DNA from: Alphaproteobacteria bacterium
Lineage (GTDB): Bacteria; Pseudomonadota; Alphaproteobacteria; Micropepsales; Micropepsaceae
Assembly: GCA_017307355.1 (NCBI GenBank)
Contig: JAFKFG010000018.1
Location: 1 to 64,000 of the forward strand
Direction of reading: 5' to 3'
DNA: 64,000 nucleotides
The notes beneath the pieces were generated by a model, which was not told the origin of the DNA, did no database searches, and worked only from the letters and a program-made list of their open reading frames with translations. Below are positions 34,127-43,589 of this stretch, piece after piece (the first letter of the stretch is position 1; the number at the start of each line of letters is the position of its first letter). The translations under genes and the position numbers were made by a program.

Positions 34127-35089
34127 ATGGCTTTGATTGGTCCCGGCGGCCGCCCCGTCACCTCTACGCCGGCGCAGAGCGCGGCCCAGTCCGGCGCGGC
34201 GAGCGCGCATATCAAGGATTCGGGCCTGGCCACCTTCGCCGCCGACGTGCTGGAAGCCAGCCGGGAGGTTCCCGTGATCGTGGACTTCTGGGCGCCCTGG
34301 TGCGGCCCCTGCAAGCAGCTGGGCCCCATGCTGGAGAAAGCCGTCACCGAGGCGGGCGGCGCGGTACGCATGGTGAAGGTCAATATCGACGAGAATCCCG
34401 AAATCGCACAGCAGCTGCGCATCCAGTCCATCCCCACCGTCTTCGCCTTCAAGGACGGTCAGCCGGTGGACGGCTTCATGGGCGCCTTGCCGGAAAGCCA
34501 GGTCAAGGCTTTCGTATCGGGATTGACTGGCGGCGGGCACGATCATGGCGGCCCTGGCCATGCGGAAGAAGTGCTGGCGATGGCGGCGGAAGCGTTTGCG
34601 GCCGGCGACATCGGCACCGCGGCCCAGGCCTTCGGGCATGTTCTGCAGGACGATCCGGGCAATCCCAAAGCGGTGGCGGGTCTTGCGACCTGCTATCTGA
34701 AGAGCGGCGACATCGAGCGCGCCAGGACCACGCTCCAACTGGTGCGCCCCGATGGCGCGGCCGATGAAGCGATCCGCGCCGTCGAAGCCGAGCTCAAATT
34801 GCAGGAAAGCGCGGGCCAGGCACCTCGCGGCGAAGTCGAAGTGCTGAAGGCGAAGCTGGCGGCCGATGCGAACGATCATCAGGCCCGGTTCGACCTGGCA
34901 TTGGCATTGGATTCGGGCGGCGACCGTGAAGGCGCGCTGACCGAATTGCTGGAGATCGTGCGCCGGGACCGCAAATGGAATGACGACGCGGCCCGCCAGC
35001 ATATCGTCACCCTGTTCGAAGCGATGGGCCCGACCGATCCGCGCACCCTGGACGCGCGGCGCAAGCTCTCCGCCATCCTGTTCTCGTGA
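34127..35089 (+). CDS. ybbN: Thioredoxin-TPR chaperone YbbN/CnoX
   Basis: 320-residue chaperedoxin: N-terminal thioredoxin domain (about residues 30-140) with WAPWCGPCKQL, Cys59 and Cys62, then a TPR region (about 150-320) that binds unfolded clients. It protects proteins from oxidative damage and hands them to refolding chaperones. The complete CGPC pair is kept, unlike E. coli CnoX, so it may be an active reductase. First gene of the conserved row with a Lon-N domain protein, Trm112-like and DUF971. Confidence 0.94.
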   Translation: MALIGPGGRPVTSTPAQSAAQSGAASAHIKDSGLATFAADVLEASREVPVIVDFWAPWCGPCKQLGPMLEKAVTEAGGAVRMVKVNIDENPEIAQQLRIQSIPTVFAFKDGQPVDGFMGALPESQVKAFVSGLTGGGHDHGGPGHAEEVLAMAAEAFAAGDIGTAAQAFGHVLQDDPGNPKAVAGLATCYLKSGDIERARTTLQLVRPDGAADEAIRAVEAELKLQESAGQAPRGEVEVLKAKLAADANDHQARFDLALALDSGGDREGALTELLEIVRRDRKWNDDAARQHIVTLFEAMGPTDPRTLDARRKLSAILFS

Positions 35090-35096
35090 GGTTGCC

Positions 35097-35744
35097 ATGA
35101 AGCGGGGCTTCCACGCGCTTTCCGACCTGCCCCAAACCCTGCCGATCTTTCCGTTGACCGGGGTGGTGCTGCTGCCGCATTCGGCGCTGCCGCTCAATAT
35201 TTTCGAGCCGCGCTATCTGGCGCTGGCGGATGATGCTTTGTCGGGCAACCGGCTGATCGGCATGATCCAGCCCACCGAAAGCGAAGAGGCCGTGCTCAAG
35301 CCGAAACTGTCCGATGTCGGCTGCGCCGGGCGCATCATCTCCTATCGCGAAACCGAGGATAATCGCTATCTGATCACCCTGGCCGGGGTCTGCCGTTTCC
35401 GGGTGAAGGAGGAAATTCCGGTCCTGTCGCCTTACCGCCAAGTCGCGTGCGATTTTTCTCCCTTCGCGGCGGATCTGGTGCAGAGCGAAGCCGGCGATTT
35501 TCCCCGCGACCGGCTGCTGGCGGCGCTCAAACATTACCTTTCCCATCGCGACATGAAGGCCGACTGGAAGAGCGTGATGACCGCGCCGCCGGAATCGCTG
35601 GTGAATGCCCTGGCGATGATGTGCCCGTTCGAGCCGGCGGAAAAACAAGCCCTGCTGGAAGCGCCGAGCTGGGTGGAACGTGTCGCCACCCTGGTGACCC
35701 TCCTCGAAATATCCACCGCGCCCGGCCCTGGATCGCTGAACTGA
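35097..35744 (+). CDS. Lon N-terminal substrate-binding domain protein
   Basis: 215-residue protein consisting of only the N-terminal domain of Lon protease: [34 protein letters not shown], then [33 protein letters not shown]. No ATPase or protease domain, so it may act as a substrate adaptor; function unproven. It starts 7 bases after ybbN and is followed within 2 bases by the Trm112-like gene, clearly one operon. Confidence 0.93.
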   Translation: MKRGFHALSDLPQTLPIFPLTGVVLLPHSALPLNIFEPRYLALADDALSGNRLIGMIQPTESEEAVLKPKLSDVGCAGRIISYRETEDNRYLITLAGVCRFRVKEEIPVLSPYRQVACDFSPFAADLVQSEAGDFPRDRLLAALKHYLSHRDMKADWKSVMTAPPESLVNALAMMCPFEPAEKQALLEAPSWVERVATLVTLLEISTAPGPGSLN

Positions 35745-35746
35745 CC

Positions 35747-35932
35747 ATGCCGGCCGATCCCAAATTGCTGGAAATACTGGTCTGTCCGCTCACCCGCACC
35801 ACCTTGCGCTATGACAGCGAGCGGCAGGAATTGATCAGCCGTGTCGCGGGCCTCGCCTATCCCATCCGCGACGGATTGCCGATCATGCTCGCCGCCGAAG
35901 CGCGCGCCCTCAACGAAGGCGAACGGGCATGA
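35747..35932 (+). CDS. Trm112-like protein
   Basis: 61-residue protein of the Trm112/UPF0434 family: [49 protein letters not shown]. Only one cysteine of the usual zinc pair is seen near the N-terminus, as in bacterial members. Eukaryotic and archaeal homologues activate methyltransferases; the bacterial role is uncertain. The start overlaps nothing and its stop overlaps the next ATG by four bases. Confidence 0.9.
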   Translation: MPADPKLLEILVCPLTRTTLRYDSERQELISRVAGLAYPIRDGLPIMLAAEARALNEGERA

Positions 35933-36219
35933 CCTGGCCGCAAGAGCTTCGGGTCAATTCGGACAAGGACGCACTCGCCATCCTGTTCGATGACGGGGCC
36001 CGCGCCAGCCTGACCGCCGAGACATTGCGGACCCAGTCTCCCAGCGCCGAAGTGCAGGGCCATGGCGGTCAGCGGCCGCCGCCCATCACCGGCAAGGAAG
36101 ACGTGAAAATTTCCCGCCTGGAGCCGGTGGGCAATTATGCCGTGCGCATCGTGTTCGACGATGGCCATGATAGCGGGCTCTATAGCTGGGACTATCTGCG
36201 CAAGCTGGCCGGACTATAG
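35929..36219 (+). CDS. DUF971 protein
   Basis: 96-residue protein of the DUF971 family: [44 protein letters not shown] and [27 protein letters not shown]. The fold is the same as the N-terminal zinc-binding domain of gamma-butyrobetaine hydroxylase. In alphaproteobacteria this gene habitually ends the ybbN operon; a link to iron-sulfur assembly has been proposed for some homologues, but the role here is unknown. Translational coupling with the preceding gene through ATGA. Confidence 0.92.
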   Translation: MTWPQELRVNSDKDALAILFDDGARASLTAETLRTQSPSAEVQGHGGQRPPPITGKEDVKISRLEPVGNYAVRIVFDDGHDSGLYSWDYLRKLAGL

Positions 36220-36233
36220 GCAATCGGCCGCAT

Positions 36234-36779
36234 TCAAGCCGGCGGCTGAACGCCCCTGAGAAACAACAATGTCGCCTCGCCCGTGGCTTGGACCGGGTCA
36301 CCCCGTCCGGCGGCGAGGCGGTTGCCGATTTCGTCCGCCGCCGCCAACAGCGCCGCCGCCAGGGCGCCCGCATCCAGGGGCAGAAACAGGCCCCGCGCCA
36401 CCGCGCTTTCCAGATCGGCGCGAAGATCCTCAAAACCGGCGCGCAGATCGATCGCGGCGGTTTCCGTTCCGGTCTTCAAGGCAAAGGCGGCGCTGAAAAA
36501 GGCCGACAGGAATTCTTCCGCCGTGGCGGCCTCGGCGCGCCCCTCCGACAAGACCGGACGCAGCGCGGCGGCCATTTCCGCCTCCAAGGCCTGACGCACA
36601 TCTTCCTTGGAGGTGAAGTAGTTGTAGAATGTTCCCGCCGCCAGCGGCGTGGCGCGGATGATGTCGCGGATCGTGGCCGCGCCATATCCCTGTTCGGCAA
36701 AGACCTGCCGCGCCGCGTCCAGAATGAACTGGCGGTTCTGCTGCTTGATGCGCTGGCGTCTGGGTAGGACCGCGTCCAT
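36234..36779 (-). CDS. TetR/AcrR family transcriptional regulator
   Basis: 181-residue repressor: N-terminal HTH (about residues 12-58) with RQVFAEQGYGAATIRDIIRATPLAAGTFYNYFTSKEDV, and a variable ligand-binding C-terminal domain. It is convergent with DUF971 and its 5' end faces the intergenic repeat before pyrD. No transporter or enzyme is divergent from it, so the target is unclear. Confidence 0.9.
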   Translation of the reverse strand: MDAVLPRRQRIKQQNRQFILDAARQVFAEQGYGAATIRDIIRATPLAAGTFYNYFTSKEDVRQALEAEMAAALRPVLSEGRAEAATAEEFLSAFFSAAFALKTGTETAAIDLRAGFEDLRADLESAVARGLFLPLDAGALAAALLAAADEIGNRLAAGRGDPVQATGEATLLFLRGVQPPA

Positions 36780-36832
36780 CGCCGCTCCGACTTTGCCGGA
36801 AGACTTTACCGTTTGGCGGTGGCTTTTACTAA

Positions 36833-36957
36833 CCCCCTCCGGCCTTCGCAGCTTGCTTTTGCACGCCGGCTAACGCCGGCGCGCAATAAGCGCTGCTACG
36901 GCCACCTCCCCCGCCAGTGCGCTGCGCGCACGTGGGGAAGGATGGACACGACCAAGG
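36833..36957. repeat. Intergenic hairpin repeat, copy A
   Basis: Shares with 38753-38845 the blocks CCCCTCCGGCCTTCGCA, AAGCGCTGCTACGGCCACC and GACCAAGGC, and a terminal hairpin. Here the inner stem is GTGCGC-TGC-GCGCAC (36917-36931). It also holds an extra hairpin GCCGGC-TAAC-GCCGGC that is absent from copy B. It lies between the TetR start and the pyrD stop. Confidence 0.75.
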
Positions 36958-36967
36958 CTCAATACTT

Positions 36968-38005
36968 TTAACCAGCGCCGACCGCGTCTTTAATCGTGGC
37001 GAAGCCGTCGCGCGTCAGGCAAGCGAGCAGATCCTGTTTGATGCGGGCGACCAGGCCGGGGCCCTCATAGACCAGCCCCGTATAGAGCTGCACCAGGCTG
37101 GCGCCGGCGCGGATTTTTTCATAGGCGTCGGCGCCCGAGGAAATTCCACCCACGCCGATCAACACGATATTGGAGGAAATGCGCCCGCGCATCCGCCGCA
37201 GTATCTCCGTCGAAGGCGCCAGCAGCGGCCGGCCCGACAGGCCGCCGCTTTCCCCCGCATGCGCGCTTTTGAGCGGCGGGCGCGCGATGGTGGTGTTGGA
37301 AATGATGATGCCTTCGATCCCGGACGCCGCCACGGTTTCGGCGATGTCGTCGAGCGCCTGCTCGTCCAGGTCCGGCGCGATCTTCAAAAGAACAGGCTTG
37401 AATCCATTGCCGCCCTGCGTCTCCATCAACGCCGACAACAGCCGCGCCAGCTCATCCTTGTTTTGCAATCCCCGAAGGCCCGGCGTGTTGGGCGAAGAGA
37501 CATTCACCGTCACATAATCCGCCAGAGGCGCCAGCCGCGCGAACCCCTTGGCGTAATCGGCGATGCGGTCGGCGCTGTCCTTGTTGGCGCCGATATTGAT
37601 GCCCACAATACCCGTCTTCGGCCGCGCTTCGAGTCTCTTCGCGGCGGCTTCCATGCCCCGATTGTTGAAGCCCATCCGGTTGATCACGGCGCCGTCTTCG
37701 GCAAGCCGGAAAAGACGCGGGCGCGGATTGCCCGCCTGCGGCCGGGGCGTGACGGTGCCGCATTCCACGAAGCCGAAACCCAGCTTCAGCATGGCGTCCG
37801 GAACTTCGGCATCCTTGTCGAAGCCCGCCGCCAGGCCGACGGGGTTGGGAAATTGAAAGCCGAACGCCGAAACGCCCAGCCGCGCATCGTCGGCCGGCGG
37901 GTGGGGCAACAAGGGCGCCATCATCCCAACCAGCCGCACCGTGGCGCGATGCGCCGTTTCGGCGGGCAAGGCGCGCAGCGCGCGCGCGGCCAGATCGGGG
38001 ATCAT
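36968..38005 (-). CDS. pyrD: Dihydroorotate dehydrogenase (quinone), class 2
   Basis: 345-residue membrane-associated flavoenzyme oxidising dihydroorotate to orotate in pyrimidine synthesis with a quinone acceptor. Signatures: NPVGLAAGFDKDAEV, FVECGTVTPRPQAGNPRPRLFRL, INRMGFNNRG, the catalytic-serine loop VNVSSPNTPGLRGLQ, and IGVGGISSGADAYEKIRAGASLVQLYT. The N-terminal helix (residues 1-35) is the class 2 membrane anchor. It is divergent from an S24-type repressor gene, a neighbour often seen in alphaproteobacteria. Confidence 0.96.
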   Translation of the reverse strand: MIPDLAARALRALPAETAHRATVRLVGMMAPLLPHPPADDARLGVSAFGFQFPNPVGLAAGFDKDAEVPDAMLKLGFGFVECGTVTPRPQAGNPRPRLFRLAEDGAVINRMGFNNRGMEAAAKRLEARPKTGIVGINIGANKDSADRIADYAKGFARLAPLADYVTVNVSSPNTPGLRGLQNKDELARLLSALMETQGGNGFKPVLLKIAPDLDEQALDDIAETVAASGIEGIIISNTTIARPPLKSAHAGESGGLSGRPLLAPSTEILRRMRGRISSNIVLIGVGGISSGADAYEKIRAGASLVQLYTGLVYEGPGLVARIKQDLLACLTRDGFATIKDAVGAG

Positions 38006-38108
38006 GCCGACACCCGGCCCGGACGCACCATGCCCTGGACCCGCCCACGGGCTTTTTCTAGATTAGGAATAATTACCCTTGATCCGGATTGCGTTCTTAA
38101 AAGCAGCA

Positions 38109-38741
38109 ATGGTCACCCATCTTCAAATCTGGCGCGCTCTGGACGCTCTCGCCCTTCGTCACGGCATCTCGCCGTCTGGACTGGCGAAGCTGGCCGGCCT
38201 GGACCCTACCACCTTTAACAAGAGCAAGCGGGGCACCGCCAATGGAAAGCTGCGCTGGCCGTCCACCGAAAGCCTGGCCAAGGTTCTGGCCGCCACCGGC
38301 GCCAGCCTGGAGGATTTTGTCGCCCTGGCCTCGGACGAACCCCGCGGCGGCCGCACCCGCCCTGTCCCCTTGATTGGTTTGGCACAGGCCGGACAGGCCG
38401 GCTATTTCGACGATGCGGGCTTTCCCGCCGGCAGCGGCTGGGAGGAAATCGCCTTTCCCGACTTCGCCGACGATCATGCCTATGCCCTGGAGATCGCGGG
38501 CGATTCGATGCTGCCGGTGTATCGCGACGGCGACCGCATCCTGGTCTCGCCGTCAGGGAATCTCAGACGCGGGGACCGGGTCGTCGCCAAGACCCGCGCG
38601 GGCGAAGTGATGGCCAAGCAATTGAGCCGTCTCACCGCCCAGCATATCGAACTGCGCAGCTTCAACCCGGCCTATCCGGATCGAAGTTTTCCGATGGCGG
38701 AAATAGCTTTCATTCACCGCATCGTCTGGGTGAGTCAGTAA
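38109..38741 (+). CDS. LexA/CI-like repressor with HTH and S24 peptidase domain
   Basis: 210-residue protein. The N-terminal HTH (about residues 5-70) includes HGISPSGLAKLAGLDPTTFNKSKRG. The C-terminal S24 domain has the catalytic serine in IAGDSMLPVYRDGDRILVSP and the lysine in GEVMAKQLSR, with a potential Ala-Gly cleavage site in LIGLAQAGQAGYFD. It could undergo RecA-stimulated self-cleavage, but it lacks the LexA N-terminal sequence. Conserved chromosomal member rather than phage, since no phage genes are near. The ATG at 38109 is preferred to the TTG at 38079. Confidence 0.88.
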   Translation: MVTHLQIWRALDALALRHGISPSGLAKLAGLDPTTFNKSKRGTANGKLRWPSTESLAKVLAATGASLEDFVALASDEPRGGRTRPVPLIGLAQAGQAGYFDDAGFPAGSGWEEIAFPDFADDHAYALEIAGDSMLPVYRDGDRILVSPSGNLRRGDRVVAKTRAGEVMAKQLSRLTAQHIELRSFNPAYPDRSFPMAEIAFIHRIVWVSQ

Positions 38742-38752
38742 CTCTTTTTCTT

Positions 38753-38845
38753 CCCCCTCCGGCCTTCGCATCGCAAGCGCTGCTACGGCCACCTCCCCCG
38801 TCAGCATGCTTCGCATGCACGGGGGAGGCGGGTTATGACCAAGGC
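38753..38845. repeat. Intergenic hairpin repeat, copy B
   Basis: Same blocks as copy A at 36833-36957. The terminal hairpin is nearly perfect: CCTCCCCCGT (38792-38801) pairs with ACGGGGGAGG (38819-38828), with inner stem GCATGC-TTC-GCATGC (38804-38818). It lies between the convergent 3' ends of the repressor and the TPR gene, where a bidirectional terminator would be useful. Confidence 0.75.
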
Positions 38846-38848
38846 GCG

Positions 38849-39604
38849 CTAGGGATACCCTTGGAAAGTTCTGAGTTTGGTTTCGAACGCGTCGCGGTCG
38901 TCGCGTTTCAGCAGAATGAGCAGTTCCTGGGCCCGGCCCTGGACGAATTTCTCGTAGGCGGTTTCGGGCGCGGCATGGATGGCGGCTTCCAATTCGCTGT
39001 CGATCCGGCTGCGATGGGCGGCCGGATTCAATCCCGCCAGCGACAGCGCGATCTGGTAGTGCACCGCCACATTGCGCGGCGCCGCGCGCACCGCGCGATC
39101 GAAAAGCGTCAGGCCCTGCTCGATGCTGGCGCCGTAGAGCTTGTTCGCCAGGAATTTTCCCCCGGCCCGCACGATCTCGATATTCCATCCGCCCAGCGCC
39201 GCCAGGGCATAGGCATTGTCCGGTTGCGCTTTCAGCGCATCGTCGAGATTGGCCTTGGCCTGGGCCGGATCATTGTCGAGCCGCGCCCGCACCAGGCCGA
39301 CAATGCGCGCCTCGTAGCCCAGCGCGGCGGCCAGCCAGACATGGCCATCGGCGGCATCTTTGTCGGCGGCGATGGAGCGGCGGGCATACTCTTCCGCGCG
39401 CTTCAGGCATTCCAGGCAAGGCGCCGGGCGCATCATCGCATCGGCCATTGCCGCGCGGGCCGCGATGGCAAAGCCTGCCGCCGTGCCCGCGGCCGCACCC
39501 TGGCGCATCGCCTCGTCATACTGGCCTTGCGCATAAAGCGCGAACAGCGAACCGTTTTCCGCCGGAGACGCCGCCAGCACCAATGCGAGCAGCGCCGCTT
39601 TCAT
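38849..39604 (-). CDS. Secreted TPR-repeat protein
   Basis: 251-residue protein with a short signal peptide ([18 protein letters not shown]) and helical tetratricopeptide-like repeats, for example [41 protein letters not shown] and [30 protein letters not shown] motif lies near residue 65. It overlaps lysK by four bases and is probably co-transcribed; a tie between a periplasmic TPR protein and lysyl-tRNA synthetase is not obvious and may be purely positional. Confidence 0.82.
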   Translation of the reverse strand: MKAALLALVLAASPAENGSLFALYAQGQYDEAMRQGAAAGTAAGFAIAARAAMADAMMRPAPCLECLKRAEEYARRSIAADKDAADGHVWLAAALGYEARIVGLVRARLDNDPAQAKANLDDALKAQPDNAYALAALGGWNIEIVRAGGKFLANKLYGASIEQGLTLFDRAVRAAPRNVAVHYQIALSLAGLNPAAHRSRIDSELEAAIHAAPETAYEKFVQGRAQELLILLKRDDRDAFETKLRTFQGYP

Positions 39605-41205
39605 GCCAGGAATTCACCGTCCAAAGCGCGGCGGATCAGAGCCGCGGTTTCGGCGCAGCCGAACAGGGCCGCGAAGGAACCGAAGCGCGGACCGGCGGTC
39701 TGGCCAAACAGCACTTCATACAGCGCCGCGAACCAGGCCCGAAGCGGCTCGAAGCCATGCACCTTGCCGACCTCGTAGACCACATTCTGCACCAGGGTGC
39801 CGTCACGCTCGTCGCCCAGGGCTTCCAGTCGCCCCGCCAGATCTTCCAGCGCGGCGCGTTCCTTGTCGTCGGGCGCGCGATACTGTTTGGCCGGCTTCAC
39901 GAAATCCTCGTAATAGCGCAGCGCATAGCCCACCAGCCGTTCCAGGCCCGGATTTTTCTCCGGCGACGCATCCGGCGCATAGGCACGGATGAAGCCCCAC
40001 AGCACCTCGCGATTATGGGCGCCCGAGGCGCTCACCAGATTGAGCAGAAGCGCAAAGCTGACCGGATATTTCTCCTCCGGCACCGCGCCGCCATGGATGA
40101 ACCAGACGGGATTCTCCAGCTTCTGCGTCACATCCGCATTGGCATGATAGGCGTCGAGGAGTGCGATATAATCGTCCACCGCCTTGGGAATGACGTCGAA
40201 ATAGAGCCGCTTGGCGGCGCGCGGCTTCTGGAACATGAAGAGCGCCAGGCTTTCCGCCGGTCCGTAGGACAGCCATTCCTCGATGGTGATGCCGTTACCC
40301 TTGGATTTGGAAATTTTCTGGCCCTTCTCGTCCAGAAAAAGCTCGTAGACGAAATGCTCGGGCGGCGTGCCGCCGGCGATCTTGCAGATCGCATCGTAAA
40401 GCGGCGTCTGGGCAAGGTGATCCTTGCCGTACATTTCATAATCCACGCCCAGCGCGGCCCAGCGCATGCCGAAATCGGGCTTCCATTGCAGCTTGCAATG
40501 GCCGCCCGTCACCGGAACGGTCTCAAGCGATCCATCCTCCTCGACATAGGTGATGGTGCCCTTGGCGACATCGCGGTCCACCACTTTGGCCAACAGCACT
40601 TTGCCGGAGCGGGGACTGACGGGAAGAAACGGCGAATAAGTCTGCTGCCGTTCTTCGCCCAAGGTAGGGAGCATCACCTCCATCACTTCGTCGTAATGCA
40701 CCAGAATGCGCAGCAAGGCGGCATCGAAAGCGCCCGACTTGTAGGTCGCCGTCGAACTCATGAAGTCATAGCGGAAGCCGAAATGATCCAGGAAGGCGCG
40801 CAAGCGCGCATTCATGTGATCGCCGAAACTGGCATGGGTGCCGAAGGGATCGGGAATGGCGGTCAGCGGCCTGCCCAGATTGGCGCCGATCATCTCGGGG
40901 TTGGGCAGATTGTCGGGCACTTTGCGCAAGCCATCCATGTCGTCCGAAAAGGCGATCAGATGGGTCGGAATGTCCGACATGGCCTCGAATGCCTGGCGCA
41001 CCCAGCTGGTGCGGGCCACTTCGCCGAAGGTGCCGATATGCGGCAAGCCCGAAGGGCCATAGCCGGTTTCGAACAGCACCCGATTCACGGGTTTTCCGGC
41101 GGCCTTTTGGCGGTCGATCCGGCTTAAAAGCTTGCGGGCCTCCTCAAAGGGCCAGGCTTTGGCGGCAAGTGCCTGATCCCGAACGGTTTTCACGGCGGAA
41201 TTCAC
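39601..41205 (-). CDS. lysK: Lysine--tRNA ligase, class I
   Basis: 534-residue archaeal-type lysyl-tRNA synthetase, the form normally found in alphaproteobacteria instead of the class II enzyme. The HIGH motif is LPHIGTFGE near residue 55 and the KMSKS motif is [11 protein letters not shown] near 300. Also typical are [28 protein letters not shown] and [11 protein letters not shown], and a C-terminal helical anticodon-binding domain. The ATG at 41205 gives the usual N-terminus. This is an essential gene; the presence of this class supports the taxonomic reading. Confidence 0.97.
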   Translation of the reverse strand: MNSAVKTVRDQALAAKAWPFEEARKLLSRIDRQKAAGKPVNRVLFETGYGPSGLPHIGTFGEVARTSWVRQAFEAMSDIPTHLIAFSDDMDGLRKVPDNLPNPEMIGANLGRPLTAIPDPFGTHASFGDHMNARLRAFLDHFGFRYDFMSSTATYKSGAFDAALLRILVHYDEVMEVMLPTLGEERQQTYSPFLPVSPRSGKVLLAKVVDRDVAKGTITYVEEDGSLETVPVTGGHCKLQWKPDFGMRWAALGVDYEMYGKDHLAQTPLYDAICKIAGGTPPEHFVYELFLDEKGQKISKSKGNGITIEEWLSYGPAESLALFMFQKPRAAKRLYFDVIPKAVDDYIALLDAYHANADVTQKLENPVWFIHGGAVPEEKYPVSFALLLNLVSASGAHNREVLWGFIRAYAPDASPEKNPGLERLVGYALRYYEDFVKPAKQYRAPDDKERAALEDLAGRLEALGDERDGTLVQNVVYEVGKVHGFEPLRAWFAALYEVLFGQTAGPRFGSFAALFGCAETAALIRRALDGEFLA

Positions 41206-41274
41206 TTTCTATTAGGGCTGATATTAAGCGTTTCGAAAGGGCGCGAAGCTAGGCTTTGGCAGGGGATAGCGTCA

Positions 41275-43395
41275 ATGACTGCCAAAATCTTGTCAGAGCG
41301 CGATGAGGCACGGCAAGTCTTCGCCGGCCGCATCGACGTGCTTTACACCATGGGGCGGCATTATCTCTCGCTGCCCTTTGCGGTTCTGTGCGTCCCCGCC
41401 ACGCTTCTGGCCGGCAACCGGCTGGGTTTTCTGCCCGTCACGCCCCTGCTCCTGCTGATGGCGGTGGTGATCGCCGCCGAGCAATTGACCGCGGCCTATC
41501 GCAATCGCGCCAAGGACAGCGATCCGCATTTCTGGGCACGGCGCTATATCTTCGTTTCCGCCATCGCCGGCGCCACCTGGGGCCTGGGTTCGGTATTCTG
41601 GTTCGTCTGGGGGTCTTTTCCCGCCCAGGCCTATCTCGCCCTCGCCTATCTCGGCATGACCGCGACGGAATTCATCGCCCGCTCCGCCTACCGTCCCGCC
41701 TATGTGGTGCATTCGCTGTTCGCGCTCAGTCCACTGGTGGTGATGCTGGCCATGCAGGGCGGATTGTTTTCCACCTTGACGGCCGTGCTGATGGTATTCT
41801 TCGCCGCCGCCCTGATGAGCTATAGCGGCGGCATGGGCAGGCTGATCGACGAAAGCCTGTCGCTGCGCAACGAGAATGCCGACCTGATCGTCCATCTGCA
41901 GAATGAAAAGGCCGAAGCGATCATGGCGCGCGACAGCGCCCGCGCCTCGACCATGGCGAAATCCGCCTTCATCGCCAATATCTCCCACGAACTGCGCACG
42001 CCGATGAATGCCTTGCTGGGCATGGCGCAACTCCTGGAGCGGGCCGACCTGCCCAAGCAGCAGGCCGATCATGTCAAAGTGATGCTGGAAGCGGGACGCG
42101 GCCTGCAGACCCTGCTCGACGATGTGATCGCGCTCACCCGCGACGATGACGATGCGCTGGAGGATGAGGATTGCGATCCGGTCCAGACTGCCCGCGCCGT
42201 GACGCGGCTGCTGCAGCCCCGTGCCTGGGAGAAGCGGCTCAGGCTGACGCTCACCACCGGCGCCAACCTGCCCCGCGTCGCGGCCGATCCGCGCCGGGTG
42301 CGTCAGGCTCTGCTCAAGCTGGTGGACAATGCGCTGAAATTCACCGAGCGGGGATTGGTGGACATCCGGGTCGAACTGGACGCCGGCGCGGGCGGGGCCG
42401 CGCCAATGGTGCGTTTCGCCATCGCGGATACAGGCCCCGGCGTTTCGCCGGAAGCGGCCCAGCGGCTGTTCAAACCTTTTTCGCCCGGCGACAATTCCTA
42501 TGCGCGCAAGGAACAGGGCGCGGGATTGGGCTTGGCCGTCACCAAAAGAATTGTCGAACAGGCGGGCGGACAGATCGGTTTTGAATCGACTCCGGGCGAT
42601 GGCGCATTGTTCTGGTTCACCTTGCCGGTATCCGGCCATGCCGGCATGGCCGCAGCGCCCGGCGCGTCCACGGAAAATGCCGGGGTCGCGCCGCAAGGCT
42701 TGTCGGTGCTGATTTCGGTAACGGCGCCCAACATTGCCGCATCGCTCAGCAACATGCTCGAGCCTTTCGGCAACAGGATCGTGATCGCGGCCAACGCCGC
42801 GGACGCGACGGCCAAGGCTTCCAGAGAGGCTTTTGATGCCCTGCTCGCGGGCCCGGACGAAGCCGACCTGCTCAGTGTCGCCCCCGGCGTCAAAGCCCCG
42901 ATTGTCGCCATCCTGCTGCGCGGCGACCGTACGCCCAGCGTCGCCGACTATGTGCTGCGCTGGCCGGTGACCGGCCATGCGCTGTTCACTGCCTTGGATT
43001 CGGTTTGCTTGCCCCGGGAACGGGCGAACGAGAATAGTGCGCTTCCGGCGGCGATCGACGCGGTGACATTCTCGACTTTGGAAAAATCGGTCGGCGTGAA
43101 GACGCTGATCGAAATCCTGCAATGCTATGAGGCCACCGCCGAACAGCTCACCAATGCGCTGGCAAACGCCTGCGCCGAGGAAAAATGGGACGAAGCGGCG
43201 CGGCTGGCGCAGGATATCGTGGGCGCGGCCGGCGGGCTGGGCCTGACCGCGATGACCCAGGCGGCGCGCCATTTCGCCAAGGCCAACCGCGAAGGCGAAA
43301 ATCCCCACGCCTTGCGCAACGCCGCCCAGATCGTGGTGGGCGAGCATCTGCGGGCGCGCAAGGCGCTTTCCAATCTCTATCCCGACCTGCGCTGA
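41275..43395 (+). CDS. Hybrid-type histidine kinase with degenerate receiver and Hpt domains
   Basis: 706-residue membrane kinase. About six hydrophobic helices (residues 30-190) form a membrane sensor, then a coiled coil (LRNENADLIVHLQNEKAEAI), a complete transmitter (H-box FIANISHELRTPMNALLG with His238, N-box LVDNALKFTERG, lid GAGLGLAVTKRIVEQ), a receiver-like domain (about 475-580) and an Hpt-like domain (about 600-706). In the receiver the acidic pair and the phosphoacceptor Asp are absent (FDALLAGPDE where a Dxx is expected) and the conserved Lys is replaced. In the Hpt the AHxLKG histidine is Gln (AQDIVG). The kinase core looks active; the relay part does not. Confidence 0.9.
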   Translation: MTAKILSERDEARQVFAGRIDVLYTMGRHYLSLPFAVLCVPATLLAGNRLGFLPVTPLLLLMAVVIAAEQLTAAYRNRAKDSDPHFWARRYIFVSAIAGATWGLGSVFWFVWGSFPAQAYLALAYLGMTATEFIARSAYRPAYVVHSLFALSPLVVMLAMQGGLFSTLTAVLMVFFAAALMSYSGGMGRLIDESLSLRNENADLIVHLQNEKAEAIMARDSARASTMAKSAFIANISHELRTPMNALLGMAQLLERADLPKQQADHVKVMLEAGRGLQTLLDDVIALTRDDDDALEDEDCDPVQTARAVTRLLQPRAWEKRLRLTLTTGANLPRVAADPRRVRQALLKLVDNALKFTERGLVDIRVELDAGAGGAAPMVRFAIADTGPGVSPEAAQRLFKPFSPGDNSYARKEQGAGLGLAVTKRIVEQAGGQIGFESTPGDGALFWFTLPVSGHAGMAAAPGASTENAGVAPQGLSVLISVTAPNIAASLSNMLEPFGNRIVIAANAADATAKASREAFDALLAGPDEADLLSVAPGVKAPIVAILLRGDRTPSVADYVLRWPVTGHALFTALDSVCLPRERANENSALPAAIDAVTFSTLEKSVGVKTLIEILQCYEATAEQLTNALANACAEEKWDEAARLAQDIVGAAGGLGLTAMTQAARHFAKANREGENPHALRNAAQIVVGEHLRARKALSNLYPDLR

Positions 43396-43407
43396 AGGTT
43401 TTTTCTT

Positions 43408-43566
43408 GGTCGCAAGGCCGGACGGAAAAGTGGTGTCCACTTTTCCTGGCTGATGCACTGGTGGTCGCACAGCCGGACGGAAAAGTGGCGCCCACTTTTC
43501 CTGGCTGATGCACTGGTGGTCGCACAGCCGGACGGAAAAGTGGTGCCCACTTTTCCTGGCTGATGC
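43408..43566. repeat. Tandem 55-bp repeat, three units
   Basis: Units start at 43408, 43463 and 43518 (exact period 55; the last unit is about 6 bases short). Each contains a hairpin, GGAAAAGTGG with CCACTTTTCC, embedded in CCGGACGGAAAAG...CTTTTCCTGG. Units differ by only a few bases. The array fills the gap between the kinase and helicase genes. The same palindrome core occurs in diverged form at 48514-48557. Confidence 0.9.
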
Positions 43567-43589
43567 TCCGTTGATCGCTATAGTGCGGG

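Noticed and set aside
41275..43395. Annotation as an ordinary phosphorelay hybrid kinase
   Set aside because: Receiver and Hpt phosphoacceptors could not be found, so a functional relay is not claimed.
43408..43566. CRISPR array
   Set aside because: The repeats are contiguous with no unique spacers and only three units; no cas genes.
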